From: Verrucomicrobiaceae bacterium
Lineage (GTDB): Bacteria > Verrucomicrobiota > Verrucomicrobiia > Verrucomicrobiales > Verrucomicrobiaceae
Direction of reading: 5' to 3'
Length of the DNA: 64,000 nt
Assembly (NCBI GenBank): GCA_016795365.1
Contig: JAEUHN010000022.1
Location: 1 to 64,000, forward strand
Shown here: positions 20,931 to 29,706 of the stretch, one piece after another
How positions within the stretch are numbered: position 1 is the stretch's first letter
Layout of the letters: each line of letters starts with the position of its first letter
Notes under the pieces: generated by a model
Database searches by the model: none
Told to the model about the DNA's origin: nothing
What the model saw: only the letters and a program-made list of their open reading frames with translations
Program-made: the position numbers and the translations under genes

Positions 20931-22538
20931 TCAATGCACCACCATCTCCGTGAACGGCCACACGTAGGCCTGCAGCATCACGAGCATGCCCACCAGCGCG
21001 GCGAGCACGAGGCTGTGCCAGAAGACGAAACGCAGGATGCTGCTCTCGTGGCCGAACCAGCCGGTCGCGGTGCTGGCGACCACGATGCTCTGCGCATCGA
21101 TCATCTTGCCCATCACGCCGCCGGAGCTATTGGCGGCAGCGAGCAGCACGGGGCTCACGCCGACCTGCTGCGCGGTGATGGTTTGCAGCGAGCCGAAGAG
21201 CACGTTGCTGGCCGTGTCGCTGCCGGTCAAAGCCACGCCCAGCCAGCCGAGCAGCGCGCTGAAGAACGGGTAGAACCAACCCGTCTTCGCCAGTGCGAGG
21301 CCGAGCGTCGCATCCATGCCCGAGTAACGGGTGAGGAAGCCGAGCGCGAGCATCGCGGCGATGGTGAGCAGCGACAGCCGCAGCCTGACGAGTGTCTCGC
21401 CAAAGAGCTTCAGCATCCGCAGGGGCGTGAAGCCCATCAGCAGTCCCGAGATGATCGACACGAACAGAATGCCCGTGCCCGTGCTGGACAGCAGGTTGAT
21501 CTTGAAGATCGCGTCCTCAGGCTTCGCATCCGCGAGGGCGACCGGTGGTGTGCGCAGCACCGCTTGATGCAAGCCGGGCACCTCCACCTTGAGCAAGGAG
21601 ATCTTGTCCAGCGCATCCTTCACACCCGGTTGGCCCCAGGTAAAAACCACGGCGCACAGCAGCAGCCACGGCAGCCAGCACTTCACGCCATCGCGATGCG
21701 GCTCGCGTTTTCCAGGCTCGGTGCCTGCGGGCCGCCACACGCGCAGCAGAGCTACCAGCGCGGCCATCGAGCACAGCGACGCGATGATGTCCACCAGCCA
21801 CGGCCCGTGGTAGTTCGACACCACGAACTGCGGCACCGCAAACGCGAGTCCCGCAGTCAACGCCGCGGGCCACACGCCTAGCATTCCACGCCAGCCGCTG
21901 TAAGCCGCGACCACCCAGAACGGCACGATCAGTGAGAAGACCGGCAGTTGTCGGCCTGCCATCTGAGACAGCAGATGCAAGTCGATGCCCGTGACCCCAT
22001 TGAGCGCGATCAGCGGCGTGCCGAGCGAACCAAACGCGACGGGTGCCGTGTTCGCGATCAGCGATACACCGCACGCCTTCAGCGGCGAGAAGCCGAGCTG
22101 CATCAGCATCGCGGCCGTCACCGCCACTGGCGCGCCGAATCCCGCCGTGCCCTCGAAGAATGCACCGAAGCAAAACGCGATCAGAATCACCTGCACACGC
22201 GGGTCAGGAGCGATGTGAGCGAGCTGTCCCTTGAGCACATCGAACCAGCCCTTCTCCACCGTGAGTCGATGCAGGAAGAGAATGTTGACGATCATCCATC
22301 CGATCGGCAGCAGCCCATACGCCGCGCCATTTCCCGCCGCTGCCACCGCCGTCGTCCAAGGCATGCCATACACTCCGCACGCCACCGCCGCCGCCAGCAC
22401 GAGAGCCACCACCGCCGCGCGATGGATTGCCATTTTCCCCGACGCAATCAGCGCCAGCAGTGCCACAACGGGAACGGAAGCCACGAGCGTCGAGAGCGTG
22501 GCGTTGTGCAGCGGATCGTAAGTTTGGTGCCAGGGCAT
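20931..22538 (-). CDS. lctP: L-lactate permease (LctP/LldP family)
   Basis: A 535-residue inner-membrane lactate/glycolate:proton symporter of the LctP family. More than ten hydrophobic helices are visible. Signature segments are GTAGFGAPVAVTAAMLMQLG and NTAPVAFGSLGTPLIAL in the first half and ALTGSDTASNVLFGSLQ plus ANSSGGVMGKMI in the second, as in lactate permeases. The ATG at 22538 (MPWHQTYDP) matches the usual N-terminus; a longer frame to 22592 lacks support. No lactate dehydrogenase (lldD or lutABC) is adjacent. The gene sits between two PIN toxin-antitoxin modules on the same strand. Confidence 0.92.
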   Translation of the reverse strand: MPWHQTYDPLHNATLSTLVASVPVVALLALIASGKMAIHRAAVVALVLAAAVACGVYGMPWTTAVAAAGNGAAYGLLPIGWMIVNILFLHRLTVEKGWFDVLKGQLAHIAPDPRVQVILIAFCFGAFFEGTAGFGAPVAVTAAMLMQLGFSPLKACGVSLIANTAPVAFGSLGTPLIALNGVTGIDLHLLSQMAGRQLPVFSLIVPFWVVAAYSGWRGMLGVWPAALTAGLAFAVPQFVVSNYHGPWLVDIIASLCSMAALVALLRVWRPAGTEPGKREPHRDGVKCWLPWLLLCAVVFTWGQPGVKDALDKISLLKVEVPGLHQAVLRTPPVALADAKPEDAIFKINLLSSTGTGILFVSIISGLLMGFTPLRMLKLFGETLVRLRLSLLTIAAMLALGFLTRYSGMDATLGLALAKTGWFYPFFSALLGWLGVALTGSDTASNVLFGSLQTITAQQVGVSPVLLAAANSSGGVMGKMIDAQSIVVASTATGWFGHESSILRFVFWHSLVLAALVGMLVMLQAYVWPFTEMVVH

Positions 22539-22595
22539 GAGCGCGAGTCGGGAGGTTGAGAGCCGCACATCAACGAGGGCTCCGGCGCACAACTC

Positions 22596-23018
22596 TCAAT
22601 CCAACCAGTTCTCCACTCGCAGCTCTGGCACCTTGGCGAAATCCGAGAGATTGCGTGTGAGTAGCAAGGCCGAGTGCGACATGGTGATGGCTGCGATCTT
22701 CAAGTCCATGGTGCCGATTCGTGGGCGCAGACTCTGGAGCCGATGAAAATGCTCGGCTGCATCATCGTCGAAGGGAAGGATGGTGATGCGCTCGAAGGCC
22801 TTCAGCGCAATCAGGAACAACCCATAGGCATGAACTTGGTCGCGCCCGGCTCTCCGTCGATTGAGTTCGGCGGACCAGCCTTCGGTGATCTCTTGAGCGG
22901 TGACGATCGTCGTGAAGACATCGGCATCGCTTGCGTCCAGCCGCTGCATGAGGTGCTCGCCCAGACTCGTCTCGTGAATCAGTTCACGATAGTGATTCGT
23001 GTCCAGAACGACGAACAT
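22596..23018 (-). CDS. PIN-domain ribonuclease toxin (VapC-like), module 2
   Basis: A 140-residue PIN domain with the expected acidic residues D6 (VVLDTNHY), E43 (TAQEITEGW), D105 (GTMDLKIAA) and D126 (TRNLSDFAKV). The last motif is the typical VapC 'TRNxxDF' ending. It starts 4 bp after the stop of a small upstream gene that is the likely antitoxin. It is only distantly similar to the other PIN protein at 20252-20650, so this is not a tandem duplication. Confidence 0.85.
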   Translation of the reverse strand: MFVVLDTNHYRELIHETSLGEHLMQRLDASDADVFTTIVTAQEITEGWSAELNRRRAGRDQVHAYGLFLIALKAFERITILPFDDDAAEHFHRLQSLRPRIGTMDLKIAAITMSHSALLLTRNLSDFAKVPELRVENWLD

Positions 23019-23022
23019 CCGG

Positions 23023-23214
23023 TCAGCGGCCTTCGCGGTTCATGCGCTCGCGCCATTCAGCACCCAGGCGGAAGGCGTCTTCTGAGACCTCGCTGCCCTT
23101 CAGCATGCCGACGATCTTCTTCCACGATCCTTTGGGCTTGGCCTCAAATCTCGGCTTCGTTGGCGTGGTCGAAACGTCGGTATCAGCCGCTGCGGTTTCG
23201 GTTTTGCTGCTCAT
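23023..23214 (-). CDS. Small protein, probable antitoxin of PIN module 2
   Basis: A 63-residue protein (MSSKTETAAADTD start) with a Ser/Thr/Ala-rich N-terminus and a conserved-looking C-terminal part (WKKIVGMLKGSEVSEDAFRLG, then a basic helix). It precedes the PIN toxin by 4 bp, the position of VapB antitoxins. The C-terminal segment resembles the tails of small antitoxins found before PIN genes. The ATG at 23214 was chosen as the closest start before the conserved part. There is no recognisable DNA-binding fold, so the assignment rests mainly on context. Confidence 0.6.
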   Translation of the reverse strand: MSSKTETAAADTDVSTTPTKPRFEAKPKGSWKKIVGMLKGSEVSEDAFRLGAEWRERMNREGR

Positions 23215-23367
23215 GGGAGAATCATGCACTCGGCACCGCGAAGGGGCAATCCCAAACCTGGACTCGGGCTCCTTCACTTCATCTGTCTCGCCTCTTGCCC
23301 GCGCGCGAGGCTTGCTCCACAATCGCCCCCTTTCTCATCCTATCCCAACCCAACAACACACACTCAC

Positions 23368-24531
23368 ATGAGCCGGAAAATTCGTTATGGCATGGTTGGC
23401 GGCGGTCGTGGTGCCTTCATCGGCGCCGTGCATCGCATCGCCGCTGCGATTGATCAGCAGGTCGAACTCGTCTGCGGAGCCTTCTCCTCGGACCCCGAGC
23501 GCTCGAAGGCGAGCGGTGCAGATCTGTTCCTGCCGCCGGATCGTTGCTACGGCAGCTTCGAGGAGATGATCAAAGCCGAAGCCGCACTGCCAGCGGATCA
23601 GCGCATGGACTTCGTTGCCATCGTGACGCCGAACCACATGCACTTCCCGCCTGCGAAGATGGCGTTGGAAAACGGCTTCCATGTGCTGAGCGACAAGCCC
23701 GCGACGCTGAACCTGAAGGAAGCGAAGGAACTCGCCGCGATCGTGAAGAAGACCGGCCTGCTCTATGGCCTGACGCACAACTACACCGGCTACCCGCTGG
23801 TGAAGCAGGCGCGCGACATGATCAAGGAAGGCAAGCTCGGCAAGATCCGCAAAGTGGTCGTGGAGTATCCGCAGGGCTGGCTCGCCACGCGCCTTGAAGA
23901 GAGCGGTCAGAAGCAAGCCGCCTGGCGCACTGATCCGAAGAAGAGCGGCGCGGGTGGTTGCGTGGGCGACATCGGCACGCACGCCGAGAACCTGGCTGAA
24001 TACATCACCGGCCTGAAGATCAAAGAACTCGCCGCCGACATCACGAGCTTCGTGAAGGGCCGCAAGCTCGACGACGATGCGAACGTGCTGCTGCGCTTCC
24101 AAGGCGGTGCCAAGGGCGTGCTGCACAGCTCGCAGATCAGCGTGGGCGAAGAGAACAATCTCAACATCCGCGTCTATGGCGAACTCGGTGGCATCGAGTG
24201 GCACCAGAAGGAACCGAACACGATGCTTGTGAAGTGGCTCGACCAGCCGATGCAGGTCTATCGCACCGCCAACGGCTACCTCGGCAAGAATGCACTCGCC
24301 GCTGGCCGCACGCCGCCCGCGCATCCCGAGGGCTACCTCGAAGCCTTCGCGAACATCTACAAGAACTTCGCCAACGCCATCCGCGCGCGCATTGCGAAGA
24401 CCAAGCTCGCGAAAGACGATCCCGCCAACGACTTCCCCAAGATCGACGACGGTGTCCGCGGCATGGCCTTCATCGAGGCGGTCGTTGCTTCGTCGAAGAA
24501 GAACGCGGCTTGGACGAAGCTCGACGTCTAG
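23368..24531 (+). CDS. Gfo/Idh/MocA family oxidoreductase
   Basis: A 387-residue NAD(P)-dependent sugar or cyclitol dehydrogenase. The Rossmann start [19 protein letters not shown] carries the dinucleotide glycines. [15 protein letters not shown] and LSDKPATLN (catalytic-type Lys of the EKP-like motif) follow. The C-terminal domain contains [14 protein letters not shown] with the conserved Asp/His. The substrate cannot be read from sequence. It opens a plus-strand run with a cupin isomerase, an M81 protein and RidA. A perfect hairpin terminator follows, so it may be transcribed on its own. Confidence 0.92.
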   Translation: MSRKIRYGMVGGGRGAFIGAVHRIAAAIDQQVELVCGAFSSDPERSKASGADLFLPPDRCYGSFEEMIKAEAALPADQRMDFVAIVTPNHMHFPPAKMALENGFHVLSDKPATLNLKEAKELAAIVKKTGLLYGLTHNYTGYPLVKQARDMIKEGKLGKIRKVVVEYPQGWLATRLEESGQKQAAWRTDPKKSGAGGCVGDIGTHAENLAEYITGLKIKELAADITSFVKGRKLDDDANVLLRFQGGAKGVLHSSQISVGEENNLNIRVYGELGGIEWHQKEPNTMLVKWLDQPMQVYRTANGYLGKNALAAGRTPPAHPEGYLEAFANIYKNFANAIRARIAKTKLAKDDPANDFPKIDDGVRGMAFIEAVVASSKKNAAWTKLDV

Positions 24532-24556
24532 TCGCTCTTCAACGATTCGATTCACG

Positions 24557-24586
24557 CAAGGCGCTGGGAGACCAGCGCCTTGTTTG
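24557..24586 (+). terminator. Rho-independent terminator after the Gfo/Idh/MocA gene
   Basis: A perfect 11-bp stem (CAAGGCGCTGG at 24557-24567, complement at 24572-24582) closes a GAGA loop, followed by TTTG. It starts 25 bp after the stop codon. Confidence 0.85.
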
Positions 24587-24632
24587 TGTAGAACGAATTG
24601 GAAACTCGTTTCAGCAATGCCACCATCCCGCC

Positions 24633-25361
24633 ATGTCCGACACTCTTTGGAAAGCACTCAGTCCTCTCGCTAAACAAGAACTCGCCACGCGTGACTACAA
24701 CGCAGGCGACATGCAGACGAAACTCCACACCGGTCGCGCCGATGCTCGCGAGTTGGTGGGCGATGCCTTGCCTGCCGAGCTGCGCATCCCCGGCGTGGAA
24801 GTGTTTCATCGCCGCGTGTTCCAGCAGCGCTACCGCGGTTACTTCGGCGAGTTCGCGCGCCAGGGCGAAGGCTTGCTGGGCAAGATCGGCATGTGGCCAA
24901 AGCAGTGGGCCACGGCGCTGATGTATTCAGGCACGAGCAAAGGTTTTCATATCCATCCACCCGCGATCCCCGAGGGCACAACGCCCGAGGCGTGGTTCCA
25001 GCGACTCTTCATCGACGAGCCAACCAATTACGCGCTGCGTCCCTATGACCTGGAGCAGTGGGACTGCATGTTCTTCATCAGCGGCATCGCCGAGATGTTC
25101 CTCATCGACGAACGCACGGGCATGCCACGCAAGAAGATGCGCTTCATCATTGAAGGCGATGACATGCCGGGACCGAACAACGTCGGCGTCGTGATCCCTG
25201 CGGGCGTCGCACATGCGATTCGCTGCGCCAGCTCGAAAGACCTCATCATGGTCTATGGCACGAGCACGGTATTCGCGCCGGAGAACGAAGGCCGCATCGC
25301 GCATGGCATCGAAACGCCCACGATGCCCGAGGATTGGGAAGCCTTCTGGAACAAGGCCTAG
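24633..25361 (+). CDS. Cupin-fold protein, dTDP-sugar epimerase/isomerase-like
   Basis: A 242-residue cupin. Visible elements are KGFHIHPPAIPEG (possible metal or substrate His pair), EQWDCMFFISGIAEMFLID, the strand MRFIIEGDDM, PNNVGVVIPAGVAHAIR and LIMVYGTSTVF. The pattern is closest to the dTDP-4-dehydrorhamnose 3,5-epimerase (RmlC) superfamily, but no rml genes are nearby, so it may act on another sugar or acyl substrate. The ATG at 24633 begins the family-like part; the same frame is open further upstream only through the oxidoreductase gene. It is followed 9 bp later by a small HNH-like gene. Confidence 0.7.
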   Translation: MSDTLWKALSPLAKQELATRDYNAGDMQTKLHTGRADARELVGDALPAELRIPGVEVFHRRVFQQRYRGYFGEFARQGEGLLGKIGMWPKQWATALMYSGTSKGFHIHPPAIPEGTTPEAWFQRLFIDEPTNYALRPYDLEQWDCMFFISGIAEMFLIDERTGMPRKKMRFIIEGDDMPGPNNVGVVIPAGVAHAIRCASSKDLIMVYGTSTVFAPENEGRIAHGIETPTMPEDWEAFWNKA

Positions 25362-25370
25362 CCGCTCGCG

Positions 25371-25691
25371 ATGGACGACGACGCGCCAGAGTTCGGCTAC
25401 GATCGCACCGTGGTGGACCATGTCTGGTCGCTCGCGCAGGCGATCCCCGGCAATGATCCCGCCGTGTGGCGCAAGGATGAGCATGGCGCGTGGATTCATC
25501 GTCTGGACTATCGCAACCGTCACTCGCAGTTCGGCTGGGAGATCGCGGAGCACGGGTTCTACCTGCGTCGTGCAGGCGTCGAAGCGTTGCGTCCGCTGCA
25601 CTGGCAGAACTACGTCGATTTCATGATTGCCTCCCGCAGCAATGCCGTGATCACCGCCGACGGACTCAACAATGTGCGCAAGCTCTTGTGA
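25371..25691 (+). CDS. Small HNH-like protein, probably degenerate
   Basis: A 106-residue protein. The segment WRKDEHGAWIHRLDYRNRHS, followed by FGWEI and later RPLHWQNYVDF, resembles small HNH-type proteins in which GWEIDH and LHW carry the metal-binding His. Here the DH pair is replaced (GWEIAEHGF), so nuclease activity is doubtful. It sits between the cupin gene (9 bp upstream) and the M81 gene (21 bp downstream) on the same strand and is probably co-transcribed. The similarity is from memory of the motif, not from a search. It may instead be an uncharacterised binding protein. Confidence 0.5.
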   Translation: MDDDAPEFGYDRTVVDHVWSLAQAIPGNDPAVWRKDEHGAWIHRLDYRNRHSQFGWEIAEHGFYLRRAGVEALRPLHWQNYVDFMIASRSNAVITADGLNNVRKLL

Positions 25692-25712
25692 GTTCGCGGC
25701 GCTTTGAGAGAC

Positions 25713-27185
25713 ATGCCACGCATTCTCATCGCCGGACTGTTTCACGAAACGCACACCTTCCTGGAAGGCAGCACGTCGCTCGCCGATTTCTTCATTCTTC
25801 GCGATGAGCAGATGCTTGCGTGCTGCGGCGATAGCTCACCACTCGGCGGCGTGCTGGAGATCGGCAAACAATTCGGCTGGGACTTCGTGCCGACCATTGA
25901 TTACCGAGCCCAGCCGAGTGCGATCGTCGAAGATGCCGTGATCGATCAGTTCTGGAACGAACTCGAACAACGTGCGCGGCCTGCTTTGCAGCAAGGCATC
26001 GACGCTATCTACCTCGTGCTGCACGGCGCGATGGTCGCGCAGTCGTATCTCGATGTGGAAGGCGAGATCCTCGCGCGCCTGCGTGCGCTGTCCGGTGCGG
26101 AAAAGCTGCCGATCTTCGGCGTGTTCGATCTGCACGCGAACTTCTCACAGCGCATGGCCGACCTCGCGAACTGCCTCGTCGGCTACCGCGAGAACCCGCA
26201 CACCGATGCGCGCCAGGCAGGTGTCATTGCGGCCGAGTTGTTGCAGCGCAGCCTCACCACGGGCGAGCGTCCGTTCATGCGTCGCCAACACGCAGGCATT
26301 ATCTGGCCACCGACCGGCACGGGCACGGCGAACGATCCGATGAAGACCCTGGAAGCCGAAGCACGCGCGCTGGAGCAATTGCCCGAGCTGTGGTCCGTCA
26401 GCATAGTTGGAGGCTTCTCGTTCGCCGACACACCGGACTCGGGTGTGTGCTTCGTCGTGTGTGGCACAGAGGGTCCGATCGACGAGGCTCTCACGAAGCT
26501 CTGCACCATCGCTCATCGTTTGCGTGAGCAAGGCAACGTCACCGATCCGCCCGTGGATGAAGTGCTCGCCAAACTCACGCCCGCACCCGAGGGCCTCACG
26601 GTGCTCGTCGAGCCCTCCGACAACGTCGGCGGCGGCGCGCCCGGCGACTGCACGGGCTTATTGCGCGCGATGATCGCGCATGGACTCACCAACGCCGCCA
26701 TCGCGATCAATGATCCCGCCGCTGTGCAGCAACTCGCCAGCATCGAACCCGGTCAGCGCACCACAATTTCTCTCGGCGGTAAGGGCAGCCAACTCGATGC
26801 TGGCCCCATCACTCTCGAAGTCGAACTCATCTCCAAGCAAAGCGGCCGCTTTGAACTCGAGGACAAGCAAAGCCACCTCGCCAGCATGTGCGGCGATGTC
26901 TTCGACATGGGACCGTGCGCGATCGTGAAGCACGCGGGCATCACCATTCTCGTCAGCAGCGTGAAGACGCCGCCCTTCGATCTCGGGCAATGGCGCAGCC
27001 AGGGCATCGAGCCCACCGCGCTCTCCTTCATCGCCGTGAAAGCCGCCGTCGCTCACCGTCGCGCCTACGACCAGATCGCTGCCCGCATGTTGTGGGTGGA
27101 CACGCCCGGCCCTTGCAGCAGCAATGTCCGGGCGCTGCCTTATCGACATCTCACACGCCCCATCTATCCTCTCGATCTCGCATGA
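25713..27185 (+). CDS. M81 family metallopeptidase (MlrC/microcystinase C-like)
   Basis: A 490-residue M81 protein. The N-terminal DUF1485 domain has ILIAGLFHETHTF. Zinc ligands are expected in LVLHGAMV and FDLHANFS (Asp/His) and YRENPHTDARQ (His). The C-terminal MlrC_C domain includes DNVGGGAPGDCTGLLRAM, SSVKTPPFDLG and WVDTPGPCSSN. MlrC hydrolyses linearised microcystin, but most members act on unknown amide or peptide substrates. Its stop overlaps the start of ridA (ATGA), so the two are translationally coupled, pointing to an enamine or amino-acid-like product. Confidence 0.93.
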   Translation: MPRILIAGLFHETHTFLEGSTSLADFFILRDEQMLACCGDSSPLGGVLEIGKQFGWDFVPTIDYRAQPSAIVEDAVIDQFWNELEQRARPALQQGIDAIYLVLHGAMVAQSYLDVEGEILARLRALSGAEKLPIFGVFDLHANFSQRMADLANCLVGYRENPHTDARQAGVIAAELLQRSLTTGERPFMRRQHAGIIWPPTGTGTANDPMKTLEAEARALEQLPELWSVSIVGGFSFADTPDSGVCFVVCGTEGPIDEALTKLCTIAHRLREQGNVTDPPVDEVLAKLTPAPEGLTVLVEPSDNVGGGAPGDCTGLLRAMIAHGLTNAAIAINDPAAVQQLASIEPGQRTTISLGGKGSQLDAGPITLEVELISKQSGRFELEDKQSHLASMCGDVFDMGPCAIVKHAGITILVSSVKTPPFDLGQWRSQGIEPTALSFIAVKAAVAHRRAYDQIAARMLWVDTPGPCSSNVRALPYRHLTRPIYPLDLA

Positions 27186-27571
27186 ACCATCCCCTTGTCA
27201 GCTACCCTCAGGACGCCAGCACTCCCACATCGCATCTGCCCTTCAGCCCCTGCGTTCAGGTCGGCGAGCTGTTGTTTGTTTCGGGTCAGGCCTCCGTGGA
27301 CGAGAAAGGCGCGATTGTCGGCGACTCGTTTGAGGGCGAGTTCCGTCGGAGCGTGGAGAACTTGCGCAAGGTCCTCGAGTCTGCGGGCAGTGACCTCCAG
27401 CATGTGGTGCAGACTCGAAATTATGTCCGCGATGCCGTGGACGTGCCGCTCTTCAACCAGCTCTACCGCGAGTATTTCAGCGCGCCTTTTCCCGCTCGAA
27501 CCACGATCACCAATTGCCTTCCTCCAACACTCCGATTTGAAATCGAAGCGGTGGCGGTGAAGCGGAAATAA
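27182..27571 (+). CDS. RidA family protein (reactive enamine/imine deaminase)
   Basis: A 129-residue YjgF/YER057c/UK114 protein. RidA members form trimers and hydrolyse reactive enamines or imines released by PLP enzymes. Family positions include PFSPCVQVGELLFVSGQ, NLRKVLESAGSDL, VVQTRNYV, FPARTTI (the catalytic Arg) and a C-terminal FEIEAVAVK. The 4-bp overlap with the M81 gene suggests it clears an intermediate of that pathway. A terminator follows at once. Confidence 0.93.
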   Translation: MNHPLVSYPQDASTPTSHLPFSPCVQVGELLFVSGQASVDEKGAIVGDSFEGEFRRSVENLRKVLESAGSDLQHVVQTRNYVRDAVDVPLFNQLYREYFSAPFPARTTITNCLPPTLRFEIEAVAVKRK

Positions 27572-27601
27572 AAAAGGCAGGCCGTTTCCAGCCTGCCTTT
27601 T
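27572..27601. terminator. Bidirectional terminator between ridA and tkt
   Basis: An 11-bp perfect stem (AAAAGGCAGGC and its complement) with an 8-base loop. There are A runs on one side and T runs on the other, so it works for ridA on the plus strand and for the convergent transketolase gene on the minus strand. Confidence 0.9.
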
Positions 27602-27623
27602 CGAAGAAGTTATCGTTGGTCGA

Positions 27624-29606
27624 TTACGCCTGCCGCGCTGCTTCGACGACGGCTTCGGTTGTGATACCCAGTTCCTTGAAGACCTGGTTGCCAGGGGCGC
27701 TGATGCCGAAGCGGTCGATGCCGATCACTTTGCCGTTGAGGCCCACATACTTCCACCAAAGGTCGGTCACGCCGGCTTCAATGGCAATGCGCTTGGTGCA
27801 GTTCCAAGGCAGGAGTTCGTGCTTATACTCGGCGGACTGACGGTCGAAGCGCTCCATGCATGGCACGCTGATGACGCGGGTGCCGGTGCCCAGGAGCTTG
27901 GCGGCTTCCACGGCCCACTGCACTTCACTGCCGCTGGCGAGGAGGATGGTGTCGAGCGAGGACGTTTCCTTGACGAGGATGTAGGCACCCTTGAGCACGC
28001 CTTCGCGACGGGTCTTGGCATCGACGAAGCCCATGATGGGCAGGTCTTGACGGCTGAAGCTGAAGAGCGTGGGGCCGTCTTTGCGAGTGAGGGCTGCGAC
28101 GAAGGCTCCGGCGCTTTCTTCGGCGTCGCCGGGGCGAATCACGTCGAGGTTCGGGATCACGCGCAAGCCACTGACGGTTTCCACCGGCTGGTGGGTCGGA
28201 CCATCTTCGCCGACGCCCACGGAGTCATGTGTGAAGATGTAAGTGACGGGGAGCTTGGCCAGCGCGGCGAGGCGGATGCTCGGGCGGCAGTAGTCGGCGA
28301 AGACGAGGAAGGTCGCGTTGCTGATGCGGAACAGACCATCGTAAGCGATGCCATTGCTGATCGCGCCCATGGCGTGCTCGCGAATGCCGAACCAGATGTT
28401 GCGGCCGGTCGGGTTCTTCGCGGAGTAGTCGCCGCCGTTCTTGATATAGTTCTTGGTGGAACCAAAGAGGTCGGCGCTGCCCGTGATGAAGTGAGGCACG
28501 GCGCTTGCCACGGCCTGGATGACGTCGCCGCCGCTGTTGCGGGTGGCGGACTTTCCTTCGGTCGGGAAAGCGGGGATGCGTTCGAGGATGTCGGACGGGA
28601 TGACGTCGTTGATGGCGTTGTCGAGCTGCTTGGCCTTCTCAGGATTGGCGGCTTCCCAGGCGGAGAAGGTGCGCTTCCAGCGTTTCTGGATGCGGGCGCG
28701 CTTGGCTTTGAGGTCGGCAAAGTAGGCCTTCACGTCGTCGCTGACGAAGAAGTGCTGATCGGCTGGCAGGCCGAGTCCGGCGCGGGCTGCGTCGATGAAC
28801 TTCGCGCCGCCTTCGCCGTGGCCCTTGGCGGTGCCGGCGACCTCAGGGATGCCCTTGGCGATGATCGTCTTGGCAATGATGAGCTTGGGCTTGCCGTTGT
28901 CCGTCTTCTTGGCGCGTTTGATCGCCTTTTCGATCTGGGCGAAGTCATGGCCATCGATCTGCACCACGTCCCAGCCGATGGCCTTGAACTTGGCGGCAGT
29001 GTTTTCGCTTTGTGTGACATCGGCCATCGCATCGAGTGTCACATCGTTCGAATCGTAGATGAGGATGAGGTTATCCAGCTGGTTGTGGGCGGCGAAGCTG
29101 ATGCTTTCCAGCGCCACGCCTTCCTGAAGGCAGCCGTCGCCAGCGAGGGCGATCACGTGGTGGTCGAAGATGGTGTGCTCAGGCGTGTTGTAGGTGGCCG
29201 CAGCCATCTTGCCGGAGAGCGCGTAGCCCACGGCATTGCCAACGCCCTGGCCGAGAGGACCGGTGGTGCACTCAACGCCGGGCGTCTCGTGGAACTCGGG
29301 ATGTCCTGGGGTGATCGAGTGAAGCACGCGGAACTTCGCCACGTCATCGATGCTCACTTTGTAACCGGCGAGGTGCAGCCAGCCATAGATGAACATGGAG
29401 CCGTGACCGGCGCTGAGGATGAAACGGTCGCGATTCAGCCAGTTCGGATCGGACGGATCGCACTGGAGGAGTTCGCCGAAGAGGGCTGCGCCAACTTCTG
29501 CCGCGCCGAGCGGGAGGCCGAGGTGGCCGGAATTGCACTTGTGGACGGCGTCCATGGCGAGGCCACGGGCTTGGTTGGCGGCTTTCTGGAGGATTTCAGT
29601 ATTCAT
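27624..29606 (-). CDS. tkt: Transketolase
   Basis: A 660-residue thiamine diphosphate enzyme that moves two-carbon units in the pentose phosphate pathway. The start [20 protein letters not shown] and [11 protein letters not shown] are typical. The TPP motif is [14 protein letters not shown] with IYDSND. The second domain has [30 protein letters not shown] and [15 protein letters not shown]. The ATG at 29606 was chosen; the frame is open further upstream but that part is not transketolase. No other pentose-phosphate gene is adjacent. It shares the bidirectional terminator with ridA. Confidence 0.96.
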   Translation of the reverse strand: MNTEILQKAANQARGLAMDAVHKCNSGHLGLPLGAAEVGAALFGELLQCDPSDPNWLNRDRFILSAGHGSMFIYGWLHLAGYKVSIDDVAKFRVLHSITPGHPEFHETPGVECTTGPLGQGVGNAVGYALSGKMAAATYNTPEHTIFDHHVIALAGDGCLQEGVALESISFAAHNQLDNLILIYDSNDVTLDAMADVTQSENTAAKFKAIGWDVVQIDGHDFAQIEKAIKRAKKTDNGKPKLIIAKTIIAKGIPEVAGTAKGHGEGGAKFIDAARAGLGLPADQHFFVSDDVKAYFADLKAKRARIQKRWKRTFSAWEAANPEKAKQLDNAINDVIPSDILERIPAFPTEGKSATRNSGGDVIQAVASAVPHFITGSADLFGSTKNYIKNGGDYSAKNPTGRNIWFGIREHAMGAISNGIAYDGLFRISNATFLVFADYCRPSIRLAALAKLPVTYIFTHDSVGVGEDGPTHQPVETVSGLRVIPNLDVIRPGDAEESAGAFVAALTRKDGPTLFSFSRQDLPIMGFVDAKTRREGVLKGAYILVKETSSLDTILLASGSEVQWAVEAAKLLGTGTRVISVPCMERFDRQSAEYKHELLPWNCTKRIAIEAGVTDLWWKYVGLNGKVIGIDRFGISAPGNQVFKELGITTEAVVEAARQA

Positions 29607-29706
29607 GTGGAAAGAGGGAGAGGGATGAAAGACGCCGGGGGCCCGGCGCGGGGGCCGGATTAGTGCTGGCAATGCCTCAGTTTCGCAAGGGCGAAAACGG
29701 CTGCGC

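Noticed and set aside
20183-23367. Mobile element carrying the PIN modules
   Set aside because: No integrase, transposase, terminal repeats or tRNA attachment site is visible on either side.
27819-29663. Long open frame (614 codons) antisense to transketolase
   Set aside because: It mirrors the high-G+C third positions of tkt, has no recognisable family and lies wholly opposite a certain gene.
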